NCBI GenBank assembly: GCA_049322355.1 | Contig: JBMORG010000029.1 | Location: 248,001-312,000, forward strand | Reading direction: 5' to 3' | From: 0-14-0-80-60-11 sp049322355 | Lineage (GTDB): Bacteria; Desulfobacterota; Desulfobaccia; Desulfobaccales; 0-14-0-80-60-11 | DNA length: 64,000 bases | Part shown: positions 44,710-53,721 of the stretch, piece by piece | Layout of the letters: each line of letters opens with the position of its first letter | Position numbering within the stretch: the first letter of the stretch is position 1 | Notes under the pieces: model-generated | The model's database searches: none | What the model was told of the DNA's origin: nothing | The model's input: the letters and a program-made list of their open reading frames with translations, nothing else | Made by a program: the position numbers and the translations under genes

Positions 44710-45525
44710 CTACCCCTGCCAATCCGTCCCCAGATACGCCGCAATCACCTCCGGGTTCTTCTGGATGGCCCGGGGCGGGCCGTCGGCGATGAGCTTGCCG
44801 TAATTGAGCACCGCGATTTCGTCGGCCACCTCCATGGTGAGGCCCATGTCATGCTCCACCAAGAGGATGGTGATGCCCTGGCTCCGCAAAGTCAAAATCA
44901 GATCCCGGAGGCGCTCGGTCTCCACTGCGTCCAGTCCCGAGGCCGGCTCATCCAGGAGGAGCAGAGTGGGCGCCGAGGCCAGGGCCCGGGCGATTTCCAG
45001 CATGCGTTTGAGTCCCAGGGGCAGGATGGCCGCGGGCTGCTGGGCCCGGTCGCTGAGTCCCACGAATTCCAGGGCCTCCATGGCCTTGGTCTCAATTACC
45101 CTTTCTTCGAGGCGCGTCCAGGGGAATCGCAATGCCCCCGCCAACAGCCCGCCCCGGCTCAGGCGGTGGCGCCCCACCATGACGTTTTCCAGAACCGTCA
45201 TGTGGCCAAAAAGCTGCACCAGTTGAAAGGTGCGGGCGATCCCCTGGCTGGCAATGCGGTGGGACGGCAGGCCCTGGATGTCCTTGCCTTCATAGACAAT
45301 GCGGCCCTGTTGGGGAGACAGAAAGCCGGTCACCAGATTGAAGAGGGTGGTCTTGCCCGCGCCGTTGGGGCCGATGACCGCCCTGATGGAGCCTTGGGGT
45401 ACACCAAAACTCACCTGTTCCACGGCCTGAAGGCCGCCGAAGGCGAGACTGACCTCGTGAAGTTCCAAAAGGGGCGCTTCAGACAGGGAGAGACCCTCCT
45501 TGCCGCTTGTAGCGCCGAAATTCAT
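44710..45525 (-). CDS. livG: Branched-chain-type ABC transporter ATP-binding protein LivG
   Basis: 271 residues. Walker A IGPNGAGKTTLFN, the LivG-specific IARTFQLVQLFGHMTVLENVMVG, a diverged signature LPLGLKRMLEIARALA (typical of LivG), Walker B LLLLDEPASGLDAVE and switch LLVEHDMGL. It pairs with LivF on the cytoplasmic face of the permease. The first 15 residues overlap the end of livM by 47 bases; an internal start before PLLELHEV is possible. Confidence 0.92.
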   Translation of the reverse strand: MNFGATSGKEGLSLSEAPLLELHEVSLAFGGLQAVEQVSFGVPQGSIRAVIGPNGAGKTTLFNLVTGFLSPQQGRIVYEGKDIQGLPSHRIASQGIARTFQLVQLFGHMTVLENVMVGRHRLSRGGLLAGALRFPWTRLEERVIETKAMEALEFVGLSDRAQQPAAILPLGLKRMLEIARALASAPTLLLLDEPASGLDAVETERLRDLILTLRSQGITILLVEHDMGLTMEVADEIAVLNYGKLIADGPPRAIQKNPEVIAAYLGTDWQG

Positions 45526-46444
45526 AGAGGTCCAGGATGCCCCGGACCAGGCCCCGGGGCAGAAAAATCATCACAATCATAAGGATAGCCCCGAAGATCA
45601 CCACTTCAAAATCATGGAACACCGTGAGCATTTCGGGAAGCACGGTAAGCACCCCGGCCCCCAAAAGCGAGCCCCAGATGCTGGCCATGCCGCCCAGGAC
45701 CACCATGGTCACCAGCTTGATGGAGAACATGAAACCGAAGGAGGAGGGTGCAATGAAGTTGAGGGTGTGGGCGTAGAGACTACCGGCCAGAGAGGCATAG
45801 AGCGCGCTCCAGACGAAGATCTTGAGCTTCATGCGAAAGGTGTCCACCCCCAGGGACTCCGCCCCGGACTCGCTGTCATGGAGGGCCCGGATGGCTCGGC
45901 CGCTGCGGGAGGTCACCAGGTTGGCGCTGAGGGCCAGGATCAGGCCTAAAATAATCCAGATCAAGAGATATAGACGCCGGGGCGTGTTCAAGGCAAAGCT
46001 TCCCAGGTAGAGCGAAGGAATCCCGTGCAGGCCTGAGGGTCCCCCGGTGATATGAGCCTCATTGAGGATGATGTAGATAATAATGCCAAAGCCCAGGGTG
46101 GCCATGGCCAGATAGTAGCCCTTAAGCTTCAAGGCGGGGATGCCGATCAAAAAAGCAGCGCTGCCTGAGACGGCCAGTCCCGCCACCAGGGCCAGCCAGG
46201 GATTGACTCCGTAAGTGGCGGTGAGGATGCCGGAGGTATAGGCCCCCAGGCCAAAGAAGGCGGCATGCCCCAGGGAGATTTGGCCGGCATAGCCTAAAAG
46301 CAGGTTAAGCCCCACCACCAGCAACGTGTGGATGCCTATAAAGTTAAGCAAGGTGTAGTAGTAATCGTCGTCCAGGACCAAGGCAATGGCCAGGACCACC
46401 AGGGCGAAAAGCAACCAGCGGTTGGCGAAGCGGGGCAACCTCAT
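45479..46444 (-). CDS. livM: Branched-chain-type ABC transporter permease LivM
   Basis: 321 residues with eight or more membrane helices. Typical LivM blocks: LLGYAGQISLGHAAFFGLGAY, ALKLKGYYLAMATLGFG, HDSESGAESLGVDTFRMKLKIFVWSA and KLVTMVVLGGMASIWGSLLGA. With LivH it forms the inner-membrane pore. It overlaps livH by four bases (ATGA) and livG by 47 bases, so the three are translationally coupled. Confidence 0.93.
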   Translation of the reverse strand: MRLPRFANRWLLFALVVLAIALVLDDDYYYTLLNFIGIHTLLVVGLNLLLGYAGQISLGHAAFFGLGAYTSGILTATYGVNPWLALVAGLAVSGSAAFLIGIPALKLKGYYLAMATLGFGIIIYIILNEAHITGGPSGLHGIPSLYLGSFALNTPRRLYLLIWIILGLILALSANLVTSRSGRAIRALHDSESGAESLGVDTFRMKLKIFVWSALYASLAGSLYAHTLNFIAPSSFGFMFSIKLVTMVVLGGMASIWGSLLGAGVLTVLPEMLTVFHDFEVVIFGAILMIVMIFLPRGLVRGILDLYEFRRYKRQGGSLPV

Positions 46445-47310
46445 TTCCGTTCCCCTACGATACCCTGGGGGCGCAAAAACAGGACCAGCAGGAGCAAGAG
46501 GAAGGCCACCGCATCACGGTAACCGGAGGAAATGAAGCCAGTGGCCAGGGCCTCGGCCACGCCCAGGACCAAGCCGCCCAGGACACCCCCTAAGAGGCTC
46601 CCCAGGCCTCCGATAATGGCGGCGGAAAAACCCTTGAGGCCCAGCATGGTGCCCATGTCATAGACCCCCAGGGTGAGGGGAGCGATGAGGATGCCGGCCC
46701 CGGCCCCCAAGGCGGCACTGATCCCGAAAGAGAGTTGAACCATGCGGCCGGCGGCGATCCCCACCAGACGAGCAGCCCGGGAATTGTAAGCACAGGCCCG
46801 CATGGCTTTCCCCACCAGAGTGAGGCGAAAGAAGGCCTCCAGGGCTGTGACCATGACCGCAGTAATCCCCAGCACCCAAAGGTTTTGGGGCAGGATGGTG
46901 GCGGGGCCCAAGTGGATGGGGACATTGCCGGAAAACGGCGGCAGGGTATAGGCGTCTTTCCCCCACAGGAGCATGGCCACGCCCTTGATCAAAACCGCGC
47001 CGCCCACCGTGATGATTATCAGGGTGATGGGACTGGGGTCCTTGACCGGGCGCAAGGCCAACCGCTCAAGCACCAACCCCACCAGAGTCACCAATATAAC
47101 CGCGCCGCCGAAGGCCAGGGGCAAAGACGGGGTGACCTGATAGATGCTGATGGCGCACAAAGCCCCCAACATCACCATCTCGCCCTGGGCGAAGTTAATA
47201 ATGGTGGTGGCATTGTAGATGATGCCGAAGCCCAGGGCGATAAGGGCGTAAATCGCGCCGTTGGTCAGGCCGGAAATGAGGTATTGCAGCAGATCGGCAT
47301 AGTTCTCCAA
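46441..47310 (-). CDS. livH: Branched-chain-type ABC transporter permease LivH
   Basis: 289 residues, eight hydrophobic segments. Family blocks: SGLTNGAIYALIALGFGIIY, NFAQGEMVMLGA, MRACAYNSRAARLVGI and FSAAIIGGLGSLLGGVLGGL. It forms the permease with LivM. It lies 177 bases after the lipoprotein livK; that gap is an ACTG-word repeat with two inverted arms. Confidence 0.93.
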   Translation of the reverse strand: MENYADLLQYLISGLTNGAIYALIALGFGIIYNATTIINFAQGEMVMLGALCAISIYQVTPSLPLAFGGAVILVTLVGLVLERLALRPVKDPSPITLIIITVGGAVLIKGVAMLLWGKDAYTLPPFSGNVPIHLGPATILPQNLWVLGITAVMVTALEAFFRLTLVGKAMRACAYNSRAARLVGIAAGRMVQLSFGISAALGAGAGILIAPLTLGVYDMGTMLGLKGFSAAIIGGLGSLLGGVLGGLVLGVAEALATGFISSGYRDAVAFLLLLLVLFLRPQGIVGERK

Positions 47311-47329
47311 GGGGGTTGAAGGGCCTCCG

Positions 47330-47487
47330 TCAGTAGTCAGTTGCCAGTGGCCAGTTATCAGTGAAAAGACAGGCTGCTACCGGCCACTGGACGATTTTTG
47401 TTTTTTGCGGTCAGTAGTCGGTTGCTTGGTTAAGCACCAGATCTTGGAAGAAGCTCACAACTGACTACTGACAACTGGCCACTGATC
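47330..47487. repeat. Long inverted ACTG-word repeat between livK and livH
   Basis: The left arm (CAGTAGTCAGTTGCCAGTGG, then CCAGTTATCAGTG) and the right arm (ACTGACTACTGACAACTGG, then CCACTGAT) are imperfect reverse complements about 100 bases apart. It could form a large stem between the binding-protein gene and the permease gene, a place where transcript stability often differs. Confidence 0.65.
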
Positions 47488-48651
47488 CTAATCTATCAGT
47501 TGGAACCCGCCTTGGCTGATCTTTACCATGACAAACGCGGCCGGGGTCAGGCCGTTGTGGTCTTCCGGGCTCATATTGAAAATCCCGCTGACGCCTACGA
47601 AGTTTTTGATGCCTTCCAAGCCGTTGCGGATTTTCTCCCGATCGTTGCCTGCAGTGGCCAGTACCTGGTTAAGCATCCGGAAAGCGTCGTAGGCATAGCC
47701 TCCGAAGCTGGATTCCGGGGCCTTAAATTTGGCGGTGTACTTCTCGGCATACTCCTTACACACGGCCTTCTGGGGGTCGGTGTCAGGCAACTGCTGCCAG
47801 ATTACCAGTTTGCCGGCAGGCAAAATGATGCCTTCCCCCGCATCCCCGGCCAGCTCGATGAACTTCTTGGAGGCCGCGCCATGGCTCTGAATCAGGGGTA
47901 TGGCAATGCCCAACTGTTTCATATTCTTGGCTACGAGGGCCGGGGCCGGACCGACCCCCCAACAAATTATCGCCTGAGCCGGCAGGCTGCGGATCTTGGT
48001 AAGCTGCGGGGTCATGTCGGTGTCTTTATCCCCGAAGACTTCCTGGCCCACCACTTCAATGCCGTTTTTGGGAGCCTGGGCGAGCAGTTGATCCTTGCCC
48101 GCCACGCCGAATGTGGAGGACACGGTAAGGATGGCCACCTTGGAGATGTTGTGCCTTTTGCAGTACTCGTAGATGCGGGCTACTGCCATTTCGTCAGTCT
48201 GAGCGGTTTTGAAGGTCCAGAAGCGGTCTTTGGCCGGGGAGGTAATGCCCGCAGCCGCCGCACAGGAAATCAAGGGTAATTTGGCCTTTTGAGTCACCTC
48301 CAGCACCGTCATAGAGGCGGGGGTTATGCTGGGGCCAATGATAGCCAGGACATCTTTGTCCTGGGCCAGCTTGGTGGCATGGAGGCGGGCCTTGGTCACG
48401 TCGCCTTCATCATCATAGATAACCAGCTTCAAGGGGTGCCCATTAATACCCCCCGTGGCGTTGACTGCCTCTGCTACCATTTCCATGGAATTCCGTTCCG
48501 GCTCCCCGAGATAAGAGGCCGGGCCGCTGATGGAAAAGATACCGCCCACCACATAAGGCGCCGACTTCTGGGAACCGCCACAGCCCAAAAAGATCAAAGC
48601 CAGACCAGCCAGAGCCAGGGCTACACCAATCAGAATTGCCTTTGTTTTCAT
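47488..48651 (-). CDS. livK: Branched-chain-type ABC substrate-binding lipoprotein
   Basis: 387 residues. The N-terminus MKTKAILIGVALALAGLALI ends in a lipobox (FLGC), so the mature protein is a membrane-anchored lipoprotein. Type I periplasmic-binding fold: YVVGGIFSISGPASYLGEPE, NATGGINGHPLKLVIYDDEG, IIGPSITPASMTVLEV. It is the direct upstream neighbour of livHMGF and hence the likely dedicated binding protein. It differs clearly from the second LivK at 41.1 kb. The ligand is unknown; a paaK and an ACT gene precede it. Confidence 0.9.
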   Translation of the reverse strand: MKTKAILIGVALALAGLALIFLGCGGSQKSAPYVVGGIFSISGPASYLGEPERNSMEMVAEAVNATGGINGHPLKLVIYDDEGDVTKARLHATKLAQDKDVLAIIGPSITPASMTVLEVTQKAKLPLISCAAAAGITSPAKDRFWTFKTAQTDEMAVARIYEYCKRHNISKVAILTVSSTFGVAGKDQLLAQAPKNGIEVVGQEVFGDKDTDMTPQLTKIRSLPAQAIICWGVGPAPALVAKNMKQLGIAIPLIQSHGAASKKFIELAGDAGEGIILPAGKLVIWQQLPDTDPQKAVCKEYAEKYTAKFKAPESSFGGYAYDAFRMLNQVLATAGNDREKIRNGLEGIKNFVGVSGIFNMSPEDHNGLTPAAFVMVKISQGGFQLID

Positions 48652-48672
48652 AAGCTCCTCCTCTCCGATGAT

Positions 48673-49104
48673 TTATAGCCGATATACTTCCTCACCCTTA
48701 TAAATATGAATGCCTTCTTTCTGGAGCAACTCTATGGCCTGCTCAAGGTTGTCGAAGCGGAAAATGATGACCGCGTTCTTGCCGCTATGCTGGACAAAGG
48801 CATACATGTATTCAACGTTAATCCCAGCCTGGGCCAGAATCTGGAGCACCAGCCCTAACCCCCCGGGGCGGTCCGGGACCTCCACCGCCACCACTTCCGT
48901 TTTGCCGACGGTGAAGCCCTTGTCCTTCAAGATTTCCCGGGCTCGGTCATATTGGTCCACAATGAGCCTCAGAATGCCGAAATCAGTGGTGTCGGCCAAA
49001 GATAGCGCCCGGATGTTTATCCCACCTTCGCCCAGCACCCGGGTGACTTCTGCCAGGCGGCCGGCCTTGTTCTCTAAAAATACCGAGATTTGTGCGACTT
49101 TCAT
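48673..49104 (-). CDS. Tandem ACT-domain protein
   Basis: 143 residues from ATG 49104, preceded by GAGGGAACTCC; a start five codons upstream is also open. Two ACT domains: residues 1-65 (KVAQISVFLENKAGRLAEVT, EGGINIRALSLADTTDFGIL) and 70-135 (VVAVEVPDRPGGLGLVLQIL, AGINVEYMYAFVQ). Such stand-alone tandem ACT proteins often lie beside paaK in anaerobes and are thought to sense an amino acid or aromatic ligand. It lies between paaK and the lipoprotein livK and is likely part of that operon. Confidence 0.85.
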   Translation of the reverse strand: MKVAQISVFLENKAGRLAEVTRVLGEGGINIRALSLADTTDFGILRLIVDQYDRAREILKDKGFTVGKTEVVAVEVPDRPGGLGLVLQILAQAGINVEYMYAFVQHSGKNAVIIFRFDNLEQAIELLQKEGIHIYKGEEVYRL

Positions 49105-49109
49105 GGAGT

Positions 49110-49255
49110 TCCCTCTCACCCTGACCCTCTCCCCTAATGGGGTGAGGAAAGAATGAATTTGGTTTTAAGTTCCCCTTTTTTAAAGGGGGATTTAGAGGGA
49201 TTATAAGGGCTGTGATAATCCCCCCTCCCCCCCTTTAGAAAAGGGGGAAAACCGT
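49110..49255. repeat. CCCCTTTTT/AAAGGGGG intergenic repeat
   Basis: CCCCTAATGGGGTGAGG and TTCCCCTTTTTTAAAGGGGG, then AATCCCCCCTCCCCCCCTTT, then AAAAGGGGGAAAA. Several alternative hairpins are possible. Related to the C-rich repeats at 43660-43785 and 61810-61848. Confidence 0.55.
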
Positions 49256-50557
49256 TTACAACTGCCGATTATCGATGACCCGTTTGGCCTTGCCTTCGCT
49301 CCGGGGAATGCTCCGGGGCTCCACCAGTTTCACCTTGACGGACACGGTGAAATAGTCCTTAATCTGCCTCTGGATACTTTGGGCCAAGGCCTGCAATTGC
49401 TTCACTTCATCGGAGAAGGTGGCTTCGTCCACTTCCACCTGGACTTCCAGGGTATCCAACTGCCCCTCCCGGTCCACAATGAGTTGGTAATGGGGAGCCA
49501 CACCCGGGGTCTCCATAAGCACGGACTCGATCTGGGACGGGAAGACGTTCACTCCCCGAATGATGAGCATGTCGTCGCTGCGGCCCTGGAAGCGGCTGAT
49601 GCGGGCGATGGTGCGGCCGCATTTGCATGGGGCGCAATTCAGCGAGGTGATGTCCCGGGTGCGATAGCGCAGCAGCGGGAAGGCCTCTTTGGTGAGGGTG
49701 GTGATGACCAACTCGCCCAATTCTCCTGTCGGGACCGGTTCCAGGGTGTTGGGGTTGATAATTTCCGGCAGGAAGTGGTCTTCAAACATGTGCAGCCCCT
49801 GTTTGGCCTCCAGGCACTCGATGGCCACCCCCGGGCCGAGAATCTCGGACAGGCCGTAAATATCCAAGGCATCGAGGCTGAGCCGTTTTTCGATCTCCTG
49901 GCGCATACCCTCGGTCCAGGGTTCCGCTCCCAGGATCCCCACCCTGAGTTTGGTCTCAGCGAAATTCACCCCCATTTCCTGGCCCACCTCCGCCAGGTAC
50001 AGGGCGAAAGAAGGGGTGCAGCAAAGGATGGTGGGTCCGAAGTCCTGGATGAGCATGATCTGGCGGCGGGTTTGGCCGCCGGACACCGGGATTACCGCGG
50101 CTCCCAGGCGCTCGGCTCCATAGTGGGCCCCCAACCCACCGGTGAAAAGTCCATAACCGTAAGCAACGTGGACCATGTCGCCGCGATGGGCGCCGCCAGC
50201 AGCAAAGCATCGGGCCATCAGCTCCGCCCAGGTTTCCAGGTCCCGCTGAGTATAGGCTACGGGAGTAGGCTTGCCGGTGGTGCCGGAGGAGGCGTGAATC
50301 CGGACAATCTGATCCATGGGTGCGGCAAACATCCCGAAGGGATAGTTGTCCCGCAGGTCTTGCTTGGTGGTCAAAGGCAGAAGGCGGATATCCTCCAAGG
50401 TGCGGATGTGCTCCGGTTTGACCCCCAAATCCTCCATACGCCGGCGATAAAAGGGGACCAGATGGTAAACCCGCTCCACCACGGCCTGCAAGCGCTTGAG
50501 CTGCAGGATTTCCAGGTCCTCCCGGGGCATAGTTTCATGTTCAACATCACGGATCAT
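49256..50557 (-). CDS. paaK: Phenylacetate-CoA ligase
   Basis: 433 residues from ATG 50557 (MIRDVEHETMPREDLEILQL); an 85-residue upstream extension has no family likeness. Canonical P-loop ASSGTTGKP (89-97), the adenylation motif DIYGLSEILGPGVA, GELVITTLTKEAFPLLRYR, CKCGRT, and the C-terminal SDDMLIIRGVNVFPSQIE with the catalytic Lys near RSEGKAKRV. It activates phenylacetate or a related aromatic acid to its CoA ester with ATP to AMP. It starts the cluster paaK-ACT-livK-livHMGF-paaK-livK and lies 119 bases after an HTH gene. Indoleacetate or another aryl acid is possible. Confidence 0.9.
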   Translation of the reverse strand: MIRDVEHETMPREDLEILQLKRLQAVVERVYHLVPFYRRRMEDLGVKPEHIRTLEDIRLLPLTTKQDLRDNYPFGMFAAPMDQIVRIHASSGTTGKPTPVAYTQRDLETWAELMARCFAAGGAHRGDMVHVAYGYGLFTGGLGAHYGAERLGAAVIPVSGGQTRRQIMLIQDFGPTILCCTPSFALYLAEVGQEMGVNFAETKLRVGILGAEPWTEGMRQEIEKRLSLDALDIYGLSEILGPGVAIECLEAKQGLHMFEDHFLPEIINPNTLEPVPTGELGELVITTLTKEAFPLLRYRTRDITSLNCAPCKCGRTIARISRFQGRSDDMLIIRGVNVFPSQIESVLMETPGVAPHYQLIVDREGQLDTLEVQVEVDEATFSDEVKQLQALAQSIQRQIKDYFTVSVKVKLVEPRSIPRSEGKAKRVIDNRQL

Positions 50558-50676
50558 GTAATCCTGTATTCCTCCCTCATAGACATTCGTTAAAGATAGC
50601 ACAAAGTCGCGCCGGGGGTCAATTATGTTCGCAATTTTGCAGGAGAAAGCTTTTGAGAGGGAGGCAGGCCTTGGAC

Positions 50677-51579
50677 TTAGTCCTGGACGAGGTCCCGGGG
50701 CAGCTGGAACATCTGACTGATCCCCGTCGGGTTTACCTCTTCCAATAGACCCGCCGCCTGTAGGGAGGCAATGAGGCGACGGCACCGGGAGGGCTTGAGA
50801 TGGACATGCCATTCTGCTTCCCCGAACGGCTCCCCGCCTGTGGCCGTAAGCCAGTCACAGACCTGATCCACCTGCCTCTGAGTCAGGTCCGACAAGGCCT
50901 CCCGGAGTCTAGGCCTGAGAGCGTCCACCAAGACCACCAGGAAACGGGAGGCCAGGGCATAGCGGACTGCGGCAGAGCGCTGGTGATTATGGCATAAAAG
51001 CCCTGCGGCGAGAAACTTTTTCAGGTATTCCCAAGCGGTCTTCCGATCCACCCCGAAGTGCCGTTCAAAATCCCTGAGCCGGAACCAGCCACCCCGGGTG
51101 CGTTGCAGAAAGGCTAAAAGACGTTTTACGCCGAGCTTGCGGTGAGGCCGTTGAGGCAGGAGTTTGCGGACTTCGGTCTCAAGCCAGGCTTGCAGAGCGT
51201 CTTCCCGAAGGACGCAATGGGCCGGAGGCGCAGGAGCAGCGCTTATGGTCGTCGCAGCCCCATCCGTGGTTGGCGCCGACCCCTGCGGGAAGCCGGAAGC
51301 TATCAGTGGATAATAACGGGGGAAGCAATAATCCATTTCCCGGATTAAATGGCGAAAACGCTCCAGGGTGACTTGCCCAGCCAGGCGGGTCACCAGGATG
51401 TTTTTCAGTCGGGTTCTCACCAGATCGCGGTGGATTTGGGGGTCTATCTTCTGGGGGAAGGTTTCAAGAATCACTTCCATCATCAATCCGGCCACCAAGG
51501 CCCGATCCAATTTTTCCTCTTCCATCCCCAGATTTTTAATGGCCGGCTGTGGGTCGACCGTTCTCTTTCTACCAACCAT
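50677..51579 (-). CDS. HTH-containing protein of unknown family
   Basis: 300 residues from ATG 51579 (MVGRKRTVDPQPAIKNLGM); an ATG 17 codons later (MEEEKLDRALVAG) is equally possible. The longer frame upstream is Cys-rich nonsense. A helix-turn-helix-like segment GGWFRLRDFERHFGVDRKTA followed by WEYLKKFLAAGLL lies near residue 190, and a second winged-helix-like block CRRLIASLQAAGLLEEV lies near the C-terminus. The N-terminal half is helical and rich in Arg and Leu. It is upstream of and codirectional with the paaK/liv cluster, so it may regulate it (inference). I do not recognise the family. Confidence 0.6.
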   Translation of the reverse strand: MVGRKRTVDPQPAIKNLGMEEEKLDRALVAGLMMEVILETFPQKIDPQIHRDLVRTRLKNILVTRLAGQVTLERFRHLIREMDYCFPRYYPLIASGFPQGSAPTTDGAATTISAAPAPPAHCVLREDALQAWLETEVRKLLPQRPHRKLGVKRLLAFLQRTRGGWFRLRDFERHFGVDRKTAWEYLKKFLAAGLLCHNHQRSAAVRYALASRFLVVLVDALRPRLREALSDLTQRQVDQVCDWLTATGGEPFGEAEWHVHLKPSRCRRLIASLQAAGLLEEVNPTGISQMFQLPRDLVQD

Positions 51580-51858
51580 CTCTGCCGCCGGACTCCCGGT
51601 AAGAATGCAAAATTCTCTCTCCGGACTTTTGCAATTGTTCCAAACTTGGAAGCATCGTCGCTTCGGGCTCTGGTGCCGGGTAGATATGCAACTTCCCGGC
51701 CAGTAACAATAAATCGCTATCATATTATTATTTCTATTAATTTTCCTATTGTCTCTCGCAGCTACCAATTTCATGTCCCATGACCTGTCCCAGTCCTGTC
51801 CCACTCAGTCCCAGGGCGGGCCACGGTAAAAAACCATATGACGGGCAGGGCAGCGAAC

Positions 51859-52392
51859 CTAGCCTTCCACGGCGGTAATTATCGCCTCCAGAAAAGCCGG
51901 CAGGTCGGAAGGCTGCCGGGAAGTGATGATGTTGCCGTCCACCACCACCTGCGAATCCTTATAGATGGCCCCGGCATGCACTAAGTCGTCTTTAATGGCA
52001 AAAAAAGAGGTGACGGTTTTACCTGCCACTACTTCGGCGGAGGCCAGCATCCAGCCCCCGTGACAGATGGCCGCCACGATTTTGTTCTGGTGAGCCATCT
52101 CCCGGACGAAATTTACCATGGCAGCATAACGGCGCATTCGGTCCGGGGCGTAGCCTCCAGGGATGATCACCGCATCGAACTGCCCGGCTTGCACATCTTT
52201 AATGGCTTTATCCACGCTTACAGGGTAACCATACTTGCCGTGGTGAGTCCTGGCGTGGCCCGGGCCCACCACCACCGTTTCCGCTCCCTCTTCCTTTAGC
52301 CGCAGCAAAGGATACCAAAGTTCCAAGTCTTCATAGAGGTCCTCTGCAAAGATGGCGACGCGCTTGCCTTTCAGGCGTTTTTCCAGTGGCAT
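51859..52392 (-). CDS. DJ-1/PfpI family protein
   Basis: 177 residues. Nucleophile Cys110 in AAICHGGWML with His111 next to it, the Glu in the FAEDLYEDLELWYPLLRL region, and the IIPGGYAPDRMRR oxyanion segment. This matches the PfpI/YhbO subfamily, described as intracellular cysteine peptidase or glyoxalase/deglycase-type stress proteins. It lies 49 bases downstream of the FAD oxidoreductase gene on the same strand. Actual substrate unknown. Confidence 0.9.
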   Translation of the reverse strand: MPLEKRLKGKRVAIFAEDLYEDLELWYPLLRLKEEGAETVVVGPGHARTHHGKYGYPVSVDKAIKDVQAGQFDAVIIPGGYAPDRMRRYAAMVNFVREMAHQNKIVAAICHGGWMLASAEVVAGKTVTSFFAIKDDLVHAGAIYKDSQVVVDGNIITSRQPSDLPAFLEAIITAVEG

Positions 52393-52441
52393 GTCAATGC
52401 CTCCTTGATACTTGGTACAATTATGGGGTATTGTTTGGTCT

Positions 52442-53569
52442 TCATTTCTCCTGTTGCTCCCCGGATATCTGGAATTTTTTCATGAATTTTCGGTCGATAT
52501 AATCCTTAAGATAAAATGCCAACCGGCCATTCCACACCCAGTTTCTCCTCCGAAAAATTCCCCTCCCATCGCCCAAATTGAAGATGAGGAGGTAGTCACT
52601 TTGAGGATGAAAAGGTATAAGGTTTTGTCCATTCAAGGACGCCAAAAGGTTGTGGTATAAGATGGGATTCTGGCGCACGGCGTACACCCCGACCTTGTCG
52701 AGAGGCCGGTCTTGGAAACTGATGCAGTCACCTCCGCCAAAAATGCCGGGGTGATCGACGGCATGCAAGTACTTATTGACCAGCATGCCGCCGTCGGAGC
52801 CGGTTGCCATCCCGGAATCGGAAAATAGGGAAGCCGGCTTCACCCCCAGGGCCAAAAGAGCCACATCAAAAGGAATCTGACGGCCCTCATCCAACAGGGC
52901 GTATCCCGATTCCAGGGTACTCAAGTGAACCCCTTCTATAACCTCAATCTGGCGGGCAAGCAAGGACTTTAAGGCCAAGTGACGGACTTTGTCCGGAAAA
53001 TTGGTCATGAGTCTCTTTCCCGCCAGCAGGGTGATGCGGGATGCTCCCCCGTGATTATGGACCAGCCTCCAGGCATTGCCGGCCAGTTCCAAACCCGCAG
53101 GCCCTCCCCCCACCACCAGGATGCGGAGTTTCTCGCTTCCCAAGAGGCTCAAAATTAATTTTTGAGCCTTCAGCAGATTATCTATGGGCTTGACCGGAAA
53201 CACATTTTCCTGGCTAACAACGCGCACCGTATCCATGGGAATGGAACTGCCGGTATTGAGAGAAACCACATCGAACTCGATTTTTTGACCTGTGGCCAGG
53301 TCCAAAACACGGCTTTGGCAATCTATTCGCACCACGGTCCCCAAAACAAATTCCCCTCCCGCGGATTCTGCCATCCTTCTGACATTAAAGCGAATTTCCT
53401 GAGGGGAATAGGTGCCTGCCAACATCCCGGGTCCCATGCCGGAATAGTAATGGTATTCGGCAGGGCTGATCAAAGTTACCCGGTGGCCCTGATCCACGAT
53501 ATTTTTAAGCATCTTTAAACAGGTCAGGTGAGCATGCCCCCCGCCCACCAGCACTAAATGTTTTGCCAT
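52442..53569 (-). CDS. SelD-associated-type FAD/NAD(P) oxidoreductase
   Basis: 375 residues. It starts HLVLVGGGHAHLTCLKML (FAD motif with the special GGGHAH sequence), then YHYYSGMGPGMLAGTYSPQEI, VVSLNTGSSIP and VFPVKPIDNLL, a second dinucleotide motif VVGGGPAGLELAG near residue 151, and GGDCISF near 275. The GGGHAH / SGMGPGMLAG / PVKPID set is typical of the NDH-like domain that in other bacteria is fused to the N-terminus of SelD (TIGR03169 type). Here it is free-standing, and the Sec-type selD lies about 8.5 kb away. It may reduce a selenium or sulfur compound, or act as an NADH or sulfide:quinone reductase. A DJ-1 gene follows. Confidence 0.75.
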   Translation of the reverse strand: MAKHLVLVGGGHAHLTCLKMLKNIVDQGHRVTLISPAEYHYYSGMGPGMLAGTYSPQEIRFNVRRMAESAGGEFVLGTVVRIDCQSRVLDLATGQKIEFDVVSLNTGSSIPMDTVRVVSQENVFPVKPIDNLLKAQKLILSLLGSEKLRILVVGGGPAGLELAGNAWRLVHNHGGASRITLLAGKRLMTNFPDKVRHLALKSLLARQIEVIEGVHLSTLESGYALLDEGRQIPFDVALLALGVKPASLFSDSGMATGSDGGMLVNKYLHAVDHPGIFGGGDCISFQDRPLDKVGVYAVRQNPILYHNLLASLNGQNLIPFHPQSDYLLIFNLGDGRGIFRRRNWVWNGRLAFYLKDYIDRKFMKKFQISGEQQEK

Positions 53570-53721
53570 GAGATTCTCCTAAATTAAGAAAAAGTTACTT
53601 AGTTCAATATAGAACACCGGTGCTCGCTTGTCCAAACCCGAACTGAAAATGTACCCCACAGGTCGACTGCTCCGTTTTTTTCTTGGTGCCCTTGACGCCT
53701 TTTTGGTTAAAATTAAGCACC

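Noticed and set aside
44562..44744. 61-residue N-terminal extension of LivF
   Set aside because: It is encoded by palindromic and AAAACYG repeats (for example GFRFSVFGFQFSV) and has no counterpart in LivF.
50558..50812. 85-residue N-terminal extension of PaaK
   Set aside because: No family likeness, and a normal PaaK N-terminus starts at ATG 50557.
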